NCBI RefSeq assembly: GCF_049800675.1
Contig: NZ_JBLOOT010000001.1
Span: forward strand, 640,966 to 704,965
Reading direction: 5' to 3'
From: Cauispirillum nitrogeniifigens
GTDB taxonomy: Bacteria; Pseudomonadota; Alphaproteobacteria; Rhodospirillales; Rhodospirillaceae
Length of the DNA stretch: 64,000 nt
The position numbers and the translations under genes were made by a program. Each line of letters opens with the position of its first letter. The stretch's first letter is position 1. The notes below the pieces were generated by a model that was not told where the DNA came from, did not search any database, and saw only the letters and a program-made list of their open reading frames with translations. Positions 40,090 through 49,986 of the stretch are shown here, piece after piece.

Positions 40090-41616
40090 ATGACCACCGC
40101 AACTCCCCTCCCCGCCTCCGCCCCCGTCGGCGTCATCGGCGCCGGCACCATGGGCGCGGGCATCGCCCAGGTGGCGGCGCAGGCCGGCCATCCCGTGCTG
40201 CTGTTCGACGCCCTGGAGGGCGCGGCGCAGAAGGGCAAGGACGGCATCGCCAAGGTGCTGTCGCGTCAGGTCGAAAAGGGCAAGATGACCCAGGCCGACC
40301 ATGACGCCGTCGTCGGCCGCATCCAGGTCATCGGCGCGCTGGCCGACCTCGCCCCGGCCAAGCTGGTGATCGAGGCCATCGTCGAGCGCCTGGACGTCAA
40401 GCAGTCGGTCTTCGCCGAGGTCGAGGCGGCCACCGCCGACGACGCCATCCTGGCGTCCAACACCTCGTCGATCTCGCTGACCGCCATTGCCGCCGGCCTG
40501 AAGCGCCCCCGCAACCTCGTGGGCATGCACTTCTTCAACCCGGCGCCGCTGATGGCGCTGGTCGAGGTGATCTCCGGCGTTGCCACCGACAAGGCCGTCG
40601 CCGCCACGGTCTACGCGACCGCCAAGGCGTGGGGCAAGGCGCCGGTGCATGCCGCCTCCACGCCCGGCTTCATCGTCAACCGCGTCGCCCGCCCCTACTA
40701 TGCCGAGGCCCTGCGCGTGACCCAGGAAGGCGCGGCGACCCCGGCGACCATCGACGCCGTGCTGACCGAATGCGGCGGATTCCGCATGGGGCCGTTCGCG
40801 CTGATGGACCTGATCGGCCATGACGTGAACTACGCCGTGACCAGTTCGGTGTTCGACGCCTATTCCAAGGACAAGCGGTTCCAGCCGTCGCTGGTGCAGA
40901 AGGATCTGGTGGACGCCGGCTGGCTGGGCCGCAAGACCGGGCGCGGCTTCTACGACTATGCCGACGGTGCCGAACAGCCCCAGCCCGCCACCGCCGCCCC
41001 GGCCAAGGCCCCGGCGTCGGTCGAGGTGCATGGCGAGACGCCGCTGGATGGCCGCATGGCCGCCAAGGGCCTGACCGTCACCCGCGTTGACGAGGGCGAG
41101 TACGAGGACGGCGTGATCGTCGTCGACGGCGTCGTCCTGGTGCCCTCGGACGGCCGCATGGCCACCGAGATCGCCGCCGAGGAGATGCTCACCGACGTGG
41201 TGGTCTACGACCTGGCGCTGGACTACGGCGCCGCCACCCGCATCGCCATCGCCGCCGCCGATCAGGCATCGCCGGGCGCGGTGGAGACGGCGACGGGCTT
41301 CTTCCAGGCGCTGGGCTTCGCCGTGTCGGTCATCGACGACGTGCCGGGCATGATCGTCACCCGCACCGTGGCGATGCTCGCCAACGAGGCGGCCGATACC
41401 GTGCACCAGCAGGTCGCCACCGCCGGCGACGTGGATCTGGCGATGACCAAGGGCGTCAACTACCCGCGCGGCCCGCTGGCCTGGGCCGAGGACGTCGGCC
41501 TGGACCGCATCCACGACATCCTGGAAAACCTGTTCGACACCATCAAGGAAGACCGCTATCGCGCGTCCGTCCTGCTGCGCCGCAAGGTCCTCGGCGGAGG
41601 GTCGTTCCATGGATAA
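40090..41616 (+). CDS. paaH: 3-hydroxyacyl-CoA dehydrogenase PaaH
   Basis: A 508-residue NAD-dependent enzyme oxidising 3-hydroxyadipyl-CoA. It has the Rossmann start VGVIGAGTMGAGIAQVAAQA, EAIVERLDVKQSVFAEVEA, NTSSISLTAIA, and GMHFFNPAPLMALVEVISG with the catalytic His. A second helical domain covers 3HCDH repeats (FIVNRVARPYYAEALRV and MIVTRTVAMLANEAADTVHQ). The double domain and length of about 500 fit PaaH rather than short HBD enzymes. Its last 8 bp overlap paaI. Confidence 0.93.
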   Translation: MTTATPLPASAPVGVIGAGTMGAGIAQVAAQAGHPVLLFDALEGAAQKGKDGIAKVLSRQVEKGKMTQADHDAVVGRIQVIGALADLAPAKLVIEAIVERLDVKQSVFAEVEAATADDAILASNTSSISLTAIAAGLKRPRNLVGMHFFNPAPLMALVEVISGVATDKAVAATVYATAKAWGKAPVHAASTPGFIVNRVARPYYAEALRVTQEGAATPATIDAVLTECGGFRMGPFALMDLIGHDVNYAVTSSVFDAYSKDKRFQPSLVQKDLVDAGWLGRKTGRGFYDYADGAEQPQPATAAPAKAPASVEVHGETPLDGRMAAKGLTVTRVDEGEYEDGVIVVDGVVLVPSDGRMATEIAAEEMLTDVVVYDLALDYGAATRIAIAAADQASPGAVETATGFFQALGFAVSVIDDVPGMIVTRTVAMLANEAADTVHQQVATAGDVDLAMTKGVNYPRGPLAWAEDVGLDRIHDILENLFDTIKEDRYRASVLLRRKVLGGGSFHG

Positions 41617-42085
41617 GCAGGCCAAGGCCCAGCGCATCGCCGAGGCGGCGCGCGATGCCATGTACGCCCGCGACCATGCGGCCCAGGCGCTCGGCATCGA
41701 GGTAGTGGACATCGGCCCCGGCCGCGCCACGCTGACCATGACCGTGCGCAAGGACATGGTGAACGGCCACGACATCCTGCATGGCGGCCTGTGCTTTACG
41801 CTGGCCGACACGGCGTTTGCGTATTGCTGCAACTCGCACAACTACAACACCGTGGCGCACAGTTGCTCCATCACCTTCACCAATGCCGGCCGGCTGGGCG
41901 ACCGCCTGACGGCCGAGGCGGTGGAGACCTATCAGAAGGGCCGCAACGGCGTCACCGACGTGACCGTGCGCAACCAGGACGGCCTCGTGCTCGGCATGTT
42001 CCGGGGGAACTCCAGGCGAATCGCCGGATACCTCTGCGACCATCCCGACTTCGAGGATCCCTCTGCCGCGAAGGACAGGAAGTAG
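41609..42085 (+). CDS. paaI: Hydroxyphenylacetyl-CoA thioesterase PaaI
   Basis: A 158-residue hot-dog thioesterase. The motif NGHDILHGGLCFTLADTAFA holds the HGG turn and the catalytic Asp of PaaI, which releases CoA from dead-end phenylacetyl-CoA products. SCSITFTNAGRLGDRLTAEA completes the fold. It overlaps paaH by 8 bp and is followed by paaJ after 3 bp. Confidence 0.93.
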   Translation: MDKQAKAQRIAEAARDAMYARDHAAQALGIEVVDIGPGRATLTMTVRKDMVNGHDILHGGLCFTLADTAFAYCCNSHNYNTVAHSCSITFTNAGRLGDRLTAEAVETYQKGRNGVTDVTVRNQDGLVLGMFRGNSRRIAGYLCDHPDFEDPSAAKDRK

Positions 42086-42088
42086 ATC

Positions 42089-43294
<1,206 letters not shown>

Positions 43295-43362
43295 CGCGCT
43301 GCATTCCAAGAAAGCAGAGCCACACCATGCTCATCAAGAACGACGCCCGGGAGGGACTGAAG

Positions 43363-44676
43363 ATGGACATCACCAAGCGCCCGCTGGAACACGAACTCGA
43401 CCCCATCGAGACCGCCTCCCGCGATGAGATCACCGCCATCCAGACCCGCCGGATGAAGTGGTCGCTGCGCCACACCTACGAGAACGTCGCCCACTTCCGC
43501 AACAAGTGCGACGAAAAGGGCATCCACCCTGACGACTTCAAGCAGCTTTCGGACCTGTCGAAGTTTCCGTTCTCGACCAAGACCGACCTGCGCGACACCT
43601 ATCCCTTCGGCCTGTTCGCCGTGCCCATGGCCGAGGTGGTCCGCGTGCATGCCTCGTCGGGCACCACCGGCAAGCCGATCGTCGTCGGCTACACCCAGGC
43701 CGACATCTCCATGTGGTCGCGGGTGATGGCGCGCTCCATCCGCGCCGCCGGCGGCCGCCGCAACATGAAGTGCCATGTGTCCTACGGCTACGGCCTGTTC
43801 ACCGGCGGCCTGGGCGCCCACTACGGCGCCGAGGCCCTGGGCTGCACCGTCATCCCCATGTCGGGCGGCCAGACCGAGAAGCAGGTGCAGATCATCCAGG
43901 ACTTCGAGCCCGACATCATCATGGTGACGCCCAGCTACATGCTGGTCATCGCCGACGAGATGGAGCGCCAGGGCATGGACCCGCGCGACTGCTCGCTCAA
44001 GATCGGCATCTTCGGGGCGGAGCCCTGGACCAACGAGATGCGCCACGAGCTTGAGACCCGCCTGGGCATCGACGCCATCGACATCTACGGCCTGTCCGAG
44101 GTGATCGGGCCGGGCGTCGGCATCGAGTGCGCCGAGACCAAGGACGGCCTGACCATCTGGGAAGACCACTTCTACCCGGAAATCGTCAACCCCGAGACCG
44201 GCGAGCCGGTGCCCGACGGCGAGATGGGCGAGTTGGTGTTCACCTCGCTGACCAAGGAAGCGATGCCCTGCATCCGCTACCGCACCCGCGACCTGACCCG
44301 CCTGCTGCCCGGCACGGCGCGCTCCATGCGCCGCATCGAGAAGATCACCGGGCGGTCCGACGACATGCTGATCATCCGCGGCGTCAACGTCTTCCCGACC
44401 CAGATCGAGGAACTGATCTGCAAGGACGAGCGCCTGGCCCCGCACTATCAGCTCATCGTCTCGCGCACCGGCCACATGGACGATCTGGCCGTGCGCGTGG
44501 AAATGCGCCAGGGCCTGCTGGACGACAGCGCGGCGGCGGCGGCCGGCAAGGACCTTCAGCACCACATCAAGTCGCTGATCGGCGTGTCCACCAAGGTCAC
44601 GGTGGAAAACCCCGGCGCCATCGAACGCAGCCAGGGCAAGGCCAAGCGCGTGGTGGACCTGCGCAAGAAGGGGTGA
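43363..44676 (+). CDS. paaK: Phenylacetate--CoA ligase PaaK
   Basis: A 437-residue adenylate-forming enzyme, first step of the pathway. It has the P-loop HASSGTTGKPIVVGYTQADI (about 93-112), GAEPWTNEMRHELE, DIYGLSEVIGPGVGIEC, and RTRDLTRLLPG, and the C-terminal lysine region SQGKAKRVVDLRKK. The ATG at 43363 is chosen because GGGAGGG lies nine bases upstream. An ATG at 43327 would add 12 residues but has a weak site. It is the last gene before a strong terminator. Confidence 0.93.
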   Translation: MDITKRPLEHELDPIETASRDEITAIQTRRMKWSLRHTYENVAHFRNKCDEKGIHPDDFKQLSDLSKFPFSTKTDLRDTYPFGLFAVPMAEVVRVHASSGTTGKPIVVGYTQADISMWSRVMARSIRAAGGRRNMKCHVSYGYGLFTGGLGAHYGAEALGCTVIPMSGGQTEKQVQIIQDFEPDIIMVTPSYMLVIADEMERQGMDPRDCSLKIGIFGAEPWTNEMRHELETRLGIDAIDIYGLSEVIGPGVGIECAETKDGLTIWEDHFYPEIVNPETGEPVPDGEMGELVFTSLTKEAMPCIRYRTRDLTRLLPGTARSMRRIEKITGRSDDMLIIRGVNVFPTQIEELICKDERLAPHYQLIVSRTGHMDDLAVRVEMRQGLLDDSAAAAAGKDLQHHIKSLIGVSTKVTVENPGAIERSQGKAKRVVDLRKKG

Positions 44677-44701
44677 TCGGCGTTTCCATCGCCGGAAGAT
44701 C

Positions 44702-44733
44702 ACGGGGGAGGCCTGGAAACGGGCCTCCCCCGT
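44702..44733. terminator. Terminator between paaK and the convergent unknown gene
   Basis: ACGGGGGAGGCC (44702-44713) and GGCCTCCCCCGT (44722-44733) form a perfect 12-bp stem with an 8-base loop, followed by CCTTGTT. It serves the end of the paa operon; the convergent gene ends only 7 bp away. Confidence 0.8.
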
Positions 44734-44739
44734 CCTTGT

Positions 44740-45750
44740 TCAGAACGCTTCGGGGTTGCTGGTCTGGTTCGGCCAGAACTCGCCCCAGTTCAGGATGGCG
44801 CTACAGCTGAGGATGCCGTTGCGCTTCACGCGGATCTTCTCGCCGCCGGTCGCCCGCCAGCGGACCACGTCCCAGGCCTCGAAGGCGATCACTTGCGACT
44901 GCTGATGATAGAACGTCCAGGTGCCGTTCCGACGCTCGCCCATCATCGTCAGGTTGACGATGCGGTCGTTGCTGAAGAGGTTGCTCACCTCGCCTTTCTT
45001 GGGTCGGTATTCCACCTCCGACGTGGTCAGGTAGTGGGTGGCCTGATGAACCGTCTGGCCATGAACCCGCATCCGCGCGAGGTTGTTCCCCGACGGCGTG
45101 ACGGTGCTCTTGAAGTAGTTCACGTGCGTGACCCCAGGGGCCTGGGCATCGCTGAAGACTTCAAGGCGCGCCGGCTGGGAGGACAGGTCGGTGTGCTGGA
45201 GCAACGGTGGATGGTCCAGTTTCCGTTGCGCCACAATCCGCAGCATGTCGAGGCGCACGGACAGCATCGCCGCCTTCGAGAAGTCCGGCGTTTCCTTGAC
45301 GTTGCTGTGCGAGACAAGCGGCGACCGGGGATCGCCGCTGACGCTCAGGGTGCAGCCGTTCATGGTCGCCGTCACGGCGTAGGCGACGGTGTCCCCGGCC
45401 GGCAGCTTGACGCCGATCGTCGTGTCGTCCTCGTAGGGGATCACGTAGACCGGAACGGTATCCGCCCCCGCCTGATCGGACAGTTCCACGAACGCCTGTG
45501 GCTTGGAGAAACGGAAAATGCCCGGATTTCGGGGCGGGTCGTCATCGAAGACCGCGTAAAGCTGCGGCGCGGTGTCGTAGAAGCGCACGGCACCGCTGGA
45601 AAACGTGGCCTGCGGCAGCAGATCCCGGACGAACAGCCCCGGCGCCGAGGGGTTCTTGAGCGGCGCCCCCTGGGTGGCCAGCACCTCGACCGCATGGTTT
45701 CTCAGGAGCGCCGCCATGGACTGGTTGCGCAAGGTGTCAATCGCCGCCAT
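44740..45750 (-). CDS. Protein of unknown function with CNF1/BLF1-like Cys-His spacing
   Basis: A 336-residue soluble protein with no signal peptide or membrane helix; I do not recognise an established family. The stretch DTVAYAVTATMNGCTLSVSG then PLVSHSNV places Thr127, Cys133 and His148 at -6, 0 and +15. This is the spacing of the catalytic Cys and His of CNF1-type glutamine deamidases and of the Thr in the BLF1 toxin T-x5-C motif (there LSGC, here MNGC). Surrounding sequence is strand-rich, which would suit that beta-sandwich fold. It is the last gene of the FecR-OmpA operon. The deamidase role is a hypothesis only. Confidence 0.6.
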   Translation of the reverse strand: MAAIDTLRNQSMAALLRNHAVEVLATQGAPLKNPSAPGLFVRDLLPQATFSSGAVRFYDTAPQLYAVFDDDPPRNPGIFRFSKPQAFVELSDQAGADTVPVYVIPYEDDTTIGVKLPAGDTVAYAVTATMNGCTLSVSGDPRSPLVSHSNVKETPDFSKAAMLSVRLDMLRIVAQRKLDHPPLLQHTDLSSQPARLEVFSDAQAPGVTHVNYFKSTVTPSGNNLARMRVHGQTVHQATHYLTTSEVEYRPKKGEVSNLFSNDRIVNLTMMGERRNGTWTFYHQQSQVIAFEAWDVVRWRATGGEKIRVKRNGILSCSAILNWGEFWPNQTSNPEAF

Positions 45751-45795
45751 TTCCCTCCCCCCTCCCCGATCATTCCGCCATCCCCGGCGGCCGGC

Positions 45796-46398
45796 CTACT
45801 GAATGGTCACGCTGACCCGACGGTTGCGGGGCTCCGGCACGCCGTCCGGCGCGGGCACCAGCGGATTCCGCTTGCCGTGGGAACTGACGTCGATGTTCTC
45901 CGGCGGCACCCCGAGTTCCACGAGCATGTCGCGCACCATGGCGGCGCGCTGGCGGGAGACTTCAATGTTCGTGGCGTCCGACCCGGTGCCGTCGGCATGG
46001 CCGACCACGATCACGTGCGGGTGCTCGCGCTCGCGGAGCAAGGCGGCGATCCTGGGGATCTCCGGCACCGACTCGTCGCGCAACGCGGCCTCGCCGGTGC
46101 GGAAGTACAGCAGGATGGTTTCCGGGCGCGGCGGCATGGCACCAAGCGCCATTCCCCAGGTTTCGGCAACGTCCTGGTCGCTGATCGCTTGGGGAACGGT
46201 CGGCGCCGACGCGGCGTCACGGACGACTGATACCGTCTGAGGCTCGGCCAGAAGCTGTGCCCCGCCGACGCTCCTCACCTCGATACGACCGACACGGCCA
46301 TCGGGATCGGGCATCAGCACGACCCGGTCGCCGCCGGTGCAGGCCGCCAGCCCGAGCAAAAGGCAGGACAGAAGGAGGATGCGGCGGCTATTCATCAC
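45796..46398 (-). CDS. OmpA-domain lipoprotein
   Basis: A 200-residue protein with lipobox LLGLAAC (Cys20). A short strand region contains DRVVLMPDPDGRVGRIEV. The C-terminal OmpA peptidoglycan-binding domain (about 95-200) shows LLYFRTGEAALRDESVPEIP, VIVVGHADGTGSDATNIEVS, RQRAAMVRDMLVELGVPPEN and RNRRVSVTIQ. Its first 11 bp overlap the FecR-domain gene and it ends 45 bp before the 336-residue gene. It should sit in the outer membrane or periplasm. Confidence 0.85.
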   Translation of the reverse strand: MMNSRRILLLSCLLLGLAACTGGDRVVLMPDPDGRVGRIEVRSVGGAQLLAEPQTVSVVRDAASAPTVPQAISDQDVAETWGMALGAMPPRPETILLYFRTGEAALRDESVPEIPRIAALLREREHPHVIVVGHADGTGSDATNIEVSRQRAAMVRDMLVELGVPPENIDVSSHGKRNPLVPAPDGVPEPRNRRVSVTIQ

Positions 46399-46846
46399 CT
46401 TCGACCTCCACCAGGAAACTGGTTCCCCGGATGCCGATGGTCATGGTCGGGGTCCGCACCGCCAGGCGTTCGGGAGCCAGTTTGGCGATCTGCCCGCTGA
46501 CAACGGAGAAGGTTCCCCGCATCAACCCCAGGCCCATCTCCAGGTTCTCTCCGGCCGGGTCGAAGGCAAAAGAGTCCAGGACCAGCCGCCCCCGCGGCCC
46601 CATGGACAAGGTGGTGTCATCGCGGAAGGTCACGCCGATCGCGCTGTCAGGCCCGGTGAGCAGCACATCGTCTGTCAGCACGTCGCTGCCCACCTGAAGT
46701 GCCGACGTCACCCCGCCGCGCTCCAGCATCGCGCTGCCCGACAGGGTCTTGACCAGTCCGATGGGGTCAGCCGCGCCGGCCTCCGTTCCGCCCAGGAAGG
46801 CAAGTATCGCTGCCGGCATGATCCAGCGGGCTCCATGAAGGCGCAT
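46388..46846 (-). CDS. Exported FecR-domain protein
   Basis: A 152-residue protein with a signal peptide (MRLHGARWIMPAAILAFLGG, cleavage near EAGA). A single FecR domain follows: LVKTLSGSAMLERGGVTSAL, VGSDVLTDDVLLTGPDSAIG, FRDDTTLSMGPRGRLVLDSF, and APERLAVRTPTMTIGIRGTS. The stand-alone periplasmic form lacks the cytoplasmic anti-sigma part. FecR-OmpA pairs often accompany CHASE2-type adenylate cyclases; here the third gene is the 336-residue protein instead. GGGGGGGAG precedes the ATG. Confidence 0.87.
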   Translation of the reverse strand: MRLHGARWIMPAAILAFLGGTEAGAADPIGLVKTLSGSAMLERGGVTSALQVGSDVLTDDVLLTGPDSAIGVTFRDDTTLSMGPRGRLVLDSFAFDPAGENLEMGLGLMRGTFSVVSGQIAKLAPERLAVRTPTMTIGIRGTSFLVEVEGDE

Positions 46847-47021
46847 GTCTCCCCCCCCCATACTGCGGAAAACAACCTATCATAGCCCCACTGTTCCACT
46901 CCCCGAAACCCCATTCCGGGCATCGCGCAATCTCCCCCGGCAGAGGGCTTGCCACCCCGGCCGCCATTCGTATCAAATGAAACCATCACGGCGCCAACAA
47001 GAGCAACTCCGAGGGAACGCC

Positions 47022-48647
47022 ATGCTCAAGACCTATTCCTATCCTGAATTCCCCTACGTCCAGCCGCCCGAGCAGAAGGCCGGGCAGGTGGTGCGCAAGA
47101 AGGCCATCGTGGTTGGTGGCGGGCCGATCGGCCTGACCATGGCCCTGGACCTGGCGGCCAACGGCATCCCCTGCGTGGTGCTGGACGACAACAACACTGT
47201 CTCCATCGGCTCGCGCGCGGTGTGCTACGCCAAGCGCCCGCTGGAGGTCTGGGACCGCCTGGGCTGCGCCGCGCCGATGGTCGACAAGGGCGTGGGCTGG
47301 AAGATCGGCAAGGTCTTCCGCGACGAGGAACTGGTCTATCAGTTCGACCTGCTGCCCGAAGACGACCACAAGATGCCGGCGTTCATCAACCTCCAGCAGT
47401 ACTACCTGGAGGAATATCTGATCGAGCGCGCCAAGGACTTCGGTGATCTCATCGACATCCGCTGGAAGAACAAGGTCATCAGCGTCAAGAACAACGCCGA
47501 CCATGTGCGCTTCACCATCGAGACGCCCGACGGCATCTACGAGATGGAAGCCGACTACGCCATCGCCTGCGACGGCGCCAAGTCGGACATGCGCGAGATG
47601 ATCGGCGCCGAGTTCACCGGCCAGTTCTTCCAGGACCGCTTCCTCATCGCCGACGTGGTGATGAAGGCCGACTTCCCGACCGAGCGCTGGTTCTGGTTCA
47701 ACCCGCCGTTCCATCGCGGCCAGTCGGTGCTGCTGCACAAGCAGTCCGACGACGTCTGGCGCATCGACTTCCAGCTTGGCTGGAACAGCGATCCCGAGGA
47801 AGAGAAGAAGCCCGAGAAGGTCATTCCGCGCCTCAAGGCCATGCTGGGCGAGGACACCGAGTTCGAGCTGGAATGGGTGTCGGTCTACCAGTTCGCCTGC
47901 CGCCGCATGAGCAAGTTCCGCTTCGGCCGCCTGTTCTTCGCCGGCGACGCCGCCCATCAGGTCAGCCCGTTCGGGGCGCGCGGCGCCAACACCGGCGTCC
48001 AGGACACCGACAACCTGGCCTGGAAGCTCAAGCTGGTGATGGCCGGCAAGGCGCCCGAAAGCCTGCTCGATACCTATGACGAGGAACGCGTCTTCGCCGC
48101 CGACGACAACCTGCTGAACTCCACGCGGTCGACCGACTTCATCACCCCGAAGTCGAACATCTCGCGCACCTTCCGCGATGCCACCCTTGATCTGGCGCGC
48201 AACCACCCCTTCGCCCGCCGGCTGGTCAACTCCGGCCGCCTGTCGGCGCCGACGCCCTACGCCCACAGCTCGCTGAACACCCCCGACAGCGAAGGTTTCG
48301 GCGGGAAGATGCTGCCCGGCACCAACTGCGCCGATGCCCCGGTCAAGGTCGGCGGCGAGGCCACCTGGCTGCTCAACCTGCTGGGCGGCGACTTCAAGGT
48401 GATCTATTTCAGCGAGGACGGCTCCACCCCCGCCGCCCTGGCCGCCCTGAAGGACGCCCCGGTGCCGGTCGACGCGGTGGTCATCGGCGGCGCCGTCGAG
48501 GACACCAAGGGCCTGGTCGCCGAGCGCTACGACGGCAAGCCCGGCACCACCTACCTCATCCGCCCCGACCAGCACGTCGCCGCCCGCTGGCGCTCCTTCG
48601 ATCCCGCGAAGGTCACCGCCGCGCTCGACCGCGCCATCGGCAAGTAA
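47022..48647 (+). CDS. FAD-dependent aromatic hydroxylase (MhpA-like)
   Basis: A 541-residue flavoprotein monooxygenase: FAD motif AIVVGGGPIGLTMALDLAAN (about 28-47), DG motif YAIACDGAKSDMREMIGAEF, and GD motif LFFAGDAAHQVSPFGARGAN. A thioredoxin-like C-terminal domain completes the MhpA/PobA-type layout. Likely substrates are hydroxylated aromatic acids; the exact one is unknown. The N-terminal 20 residues before the FAD fold (SYPEFPYVQPPE) are an extension of the subgroup paired with DUF2783. The DUF2783 gene follows after 23 bp. Confidence 0.88.
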   Translation: MLKTYSYPEFPYVQPPEQKAGQVVRKKAIVVGGGPIGLTMALDLAANGIPCVVLDDNNTVSIGSRAVCYAKRPLEVWDRLGCAAPMVDKGVGWKIGKVFRDEELVYQFDLLPEDDHKMPAFINLQQYYLEEYLIERAKDFGDLIDIRWKNKVISVKNNADHVRFTIETPDGIYEMEADYAIACDGAKSDMREMIGAEFTGQFFQDRFLIADVVMKADFPTERWFWFNPPFHRGQSVLLHKQSDDVWRIDFQLGWNSDPEEEKKPEKVIPRLKAMLGEDTEFELEWVSVYQFACRRMSKFRFGRLFFAGDAAHQVSPFGARGANTGVQDTDNLAWKLKLVMAGKAPESLLDTYDEERVFAADDNLLNSTRSTDFITPKSNISRTFRDATLDLARNHPFARRLVNSGRLSAPTPYAHSSLNTPDSEGFGGKMLPGTNCADAPVKVGGEATWLLNLLGGDFKVIYFSEDGSTPAALAALKDAPVPVDAVVIGGAVEDTKGLVAERYDGKPGTTYLIRPDQHVAARWRSFDPAKVTAALDRAIGK

Positions 48648-48670
48648 TCCCTGGGAAGGACGACACGACC

Positions 48671-48874
48671 ATGAAGCTCACCCTGGAGCCCAACTTCGCC
48701 AACCCCGATGACTTCTACGAGAAGCTCATCAACACCCATCGCGGCCTGACCGACGCCCAGAGCGCCGACGTCAACGCCAAGCTGGTGCTGCTGCTGTCCA
48801 ACCACATCGGCGACATGGCCGTGCTGGAGGAAGCCATGGCCATCGCCCGCGACGGCCACGAGGCGCAGGAATAG
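48671..48874 (+). CDS. DUF2783 family small protein
   Basis: A 67-residue helical acidic protein (MKLTLEPNFANPDDFYEKLI, VLLLSNHIGDMAVLEEAMAI). DUF2783 proteins are encoded beside FAD hydroxylases of aromatic compounds and are probably small partners or stabilisers. Here it lies 23 bp after the hydroxylase gene and before a strong terminator. Confidence 0.88.
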   Translation: MKLTLEPNFANPDDFYEKLINTHRGLTDAQSADVNAKLVLLLSNHIGDMAVLEEAMAIARDGHEAQE

Positions 48875-48902
48875 GCTGCCCCCCTCGCAGCCGAAAAGGA
48901 CG

Positions 48903-48934
48903 AAGCCCCGGCGGAGCAATCCGCCGGGGCTTTT
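48903..48934 (+). terminator. Rho-independent terminator after the hydroxylase/DUF2783 pair
   Basis: A perfect 13-bp stem (AAGCCCCGGCGGA / TCCGCCGGGGCTT) with GCAA loop, ending in four T. It lies 28 bp after the DUF2783 stop and may also terminate the convergent ygiB-like gene. Confidence 0.9.
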
Positions 48935-48957
48935 CCGTTGCCGGACGGTGCCGTCCC

Positions 48958-49560
48958 CTATCCGCCGAAGCCGAACGCCCTGCCGCCGAAGCCGCCGGTG
49001 GTGCGGACCGTCGTGCGGGTGGCGACCTGCGGGGTTCGGGGGGGCGTGGTGAAGGTCGACTTGGGAGCCGTGGCGCCGTCGCGCCCGACCGACAGCGGCG
49101 AGCCGGTCACGCCGGTGAAGCGGCCGTCGCGGGTGCGGTAGTACGGCTGCACGCCGTAGCTCTGCCCCTTGTAGGTCCGTTGCAGGTTCGCCGGCAGGGC
49201 ACTGCCGCCCCCGAGCATGCGCCCGGCCATGTAGCCCATGAACAGCGGCATGAAGAACCCGCCGCCGCCGGCCTGCTGGTTTTCGCCCTGCCCCGCCGTC
49301 GGCTGGTAGGCGCACTGGCCGGGACCGAACTCCTCCTCGCACAGGGCCTCGTTGGCGTAGCGGGGCGCCGCCTGCGCGTGCACCTCCATGGCCTGGGAGA
49401 GCATGCCCTGGCAGGCCTCGCGGTCGAACAGCCCGTCGGCGACGCACTGCTCCACGGTGGTATAGGCCTCCACCGGAACCTCCTCCTCGCCGCAGGCGGC
49501 CAACGCCAGGGCGGTGGAGGCCATAAGCCCGGTCAGGGCGACCCGTCGTGAACGCTTCAT
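48958..49560 (-). CDS. YgiB-type (DUF1190) lipoprotein
   Basis: A 200-residue lipoprotein, lipobox ALAACGEEE (about residues 18-26). The Cys-containing segments CVADGLFDREACQGMLSQA, ALCEEEFGPGQC, GGGFFMPLFMGYMAGRMLGG and the Gly/Thr-rich tail match DUF1190/YgiB proteins. The function is unknown. It lies 14 bp after the DUF350 gene and forms an operon with it and the ygiC-like gene, mirroring ygiBC and yjfLMC loci of enterics. Confidence 0.82.
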   Translation of the reverse strand: MKRSRRVALTGLMASTALALAACGEEEVPVEAYTTVEQCVADGLFDREACQGMLSQAMEVHAQAAPRYANEALCEEEFGPGQCAYQPTAGQGENQQAGGGGFFMPLFMGYMAGRMLGGGSALPANLQRTYKGQSYGVQPYYRTRDGRFTGVTGSPLSVGRDGATAPKSTFTTPPRTPQVATRTTVRTTGGFGGRAFGFGG

Positions 49561-49574
49561 GGGGTTCTCCAACC

Positions 49575-49967
49575 TCAATAGGTCATGCTGGCGCCGTTGA
49601 GCAGGCCGATGGCCAGGGTCCATCCGGCCAGCTTCAGGGCGACGGCAATCTCGCCGGCCTCGATATGGGCCGAGATGCGCGGATAGAAAAGGCGGAACGC
49701 CAGGAAGGCCGCGATCTGCACCACCCCGGCGACCAGCCCCCACAGCACAAAGTCCAGCAGGCTGACGGAGTTCGCCAGGGCACTCGCCAGCGGGATGACA
49801 AATCCGCCAAGCGCCCCCACGTAGACCACCGCCGCGGCGGGGTTGTTGGCCTTGATCAGGTCCACTTCCTTGTGCGGAGTGACCAGCATGTAGACAGCCT
49901 GGAAGACCAGGGTCAGCACGACGGCCACCCCGAAGAACTGGGCGAAGGCGATAAGGCCGGTGAGCAT
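49575..49967 (-). CDS. DUF350 (YjfL-type) membrane protein
   Basis: A 130-residue integral membrane protein with four predicted helices: IAFAQFFGVAVVLTLVFQAV, NNPAAAVVYVGALGGFVIPL, LDFVLWGLVAGVVQIAAFLA and AVALKLAGWTLAIGLLNGA. These match the DUF350 repeat family. It lies between the ygiC-like and ygiB-like genes. It has no known biochemical role. Confidence 0.88.
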   Translation of the reverse strand: MLTGLIAFAQFFGVAVVLTLVFQAVYMLVTPHKEVDLIKANNPAAAVVYVGALGGFVIPLASALANSVSLLDFVLWGLVAGVVQIAAFLAFRLFYPRISAHIEAGEIAVALKLAGWTLAIGLLNGASMTY

Positions 49968-49986
49968 GGCGGTCCCCCTGTGTCTG

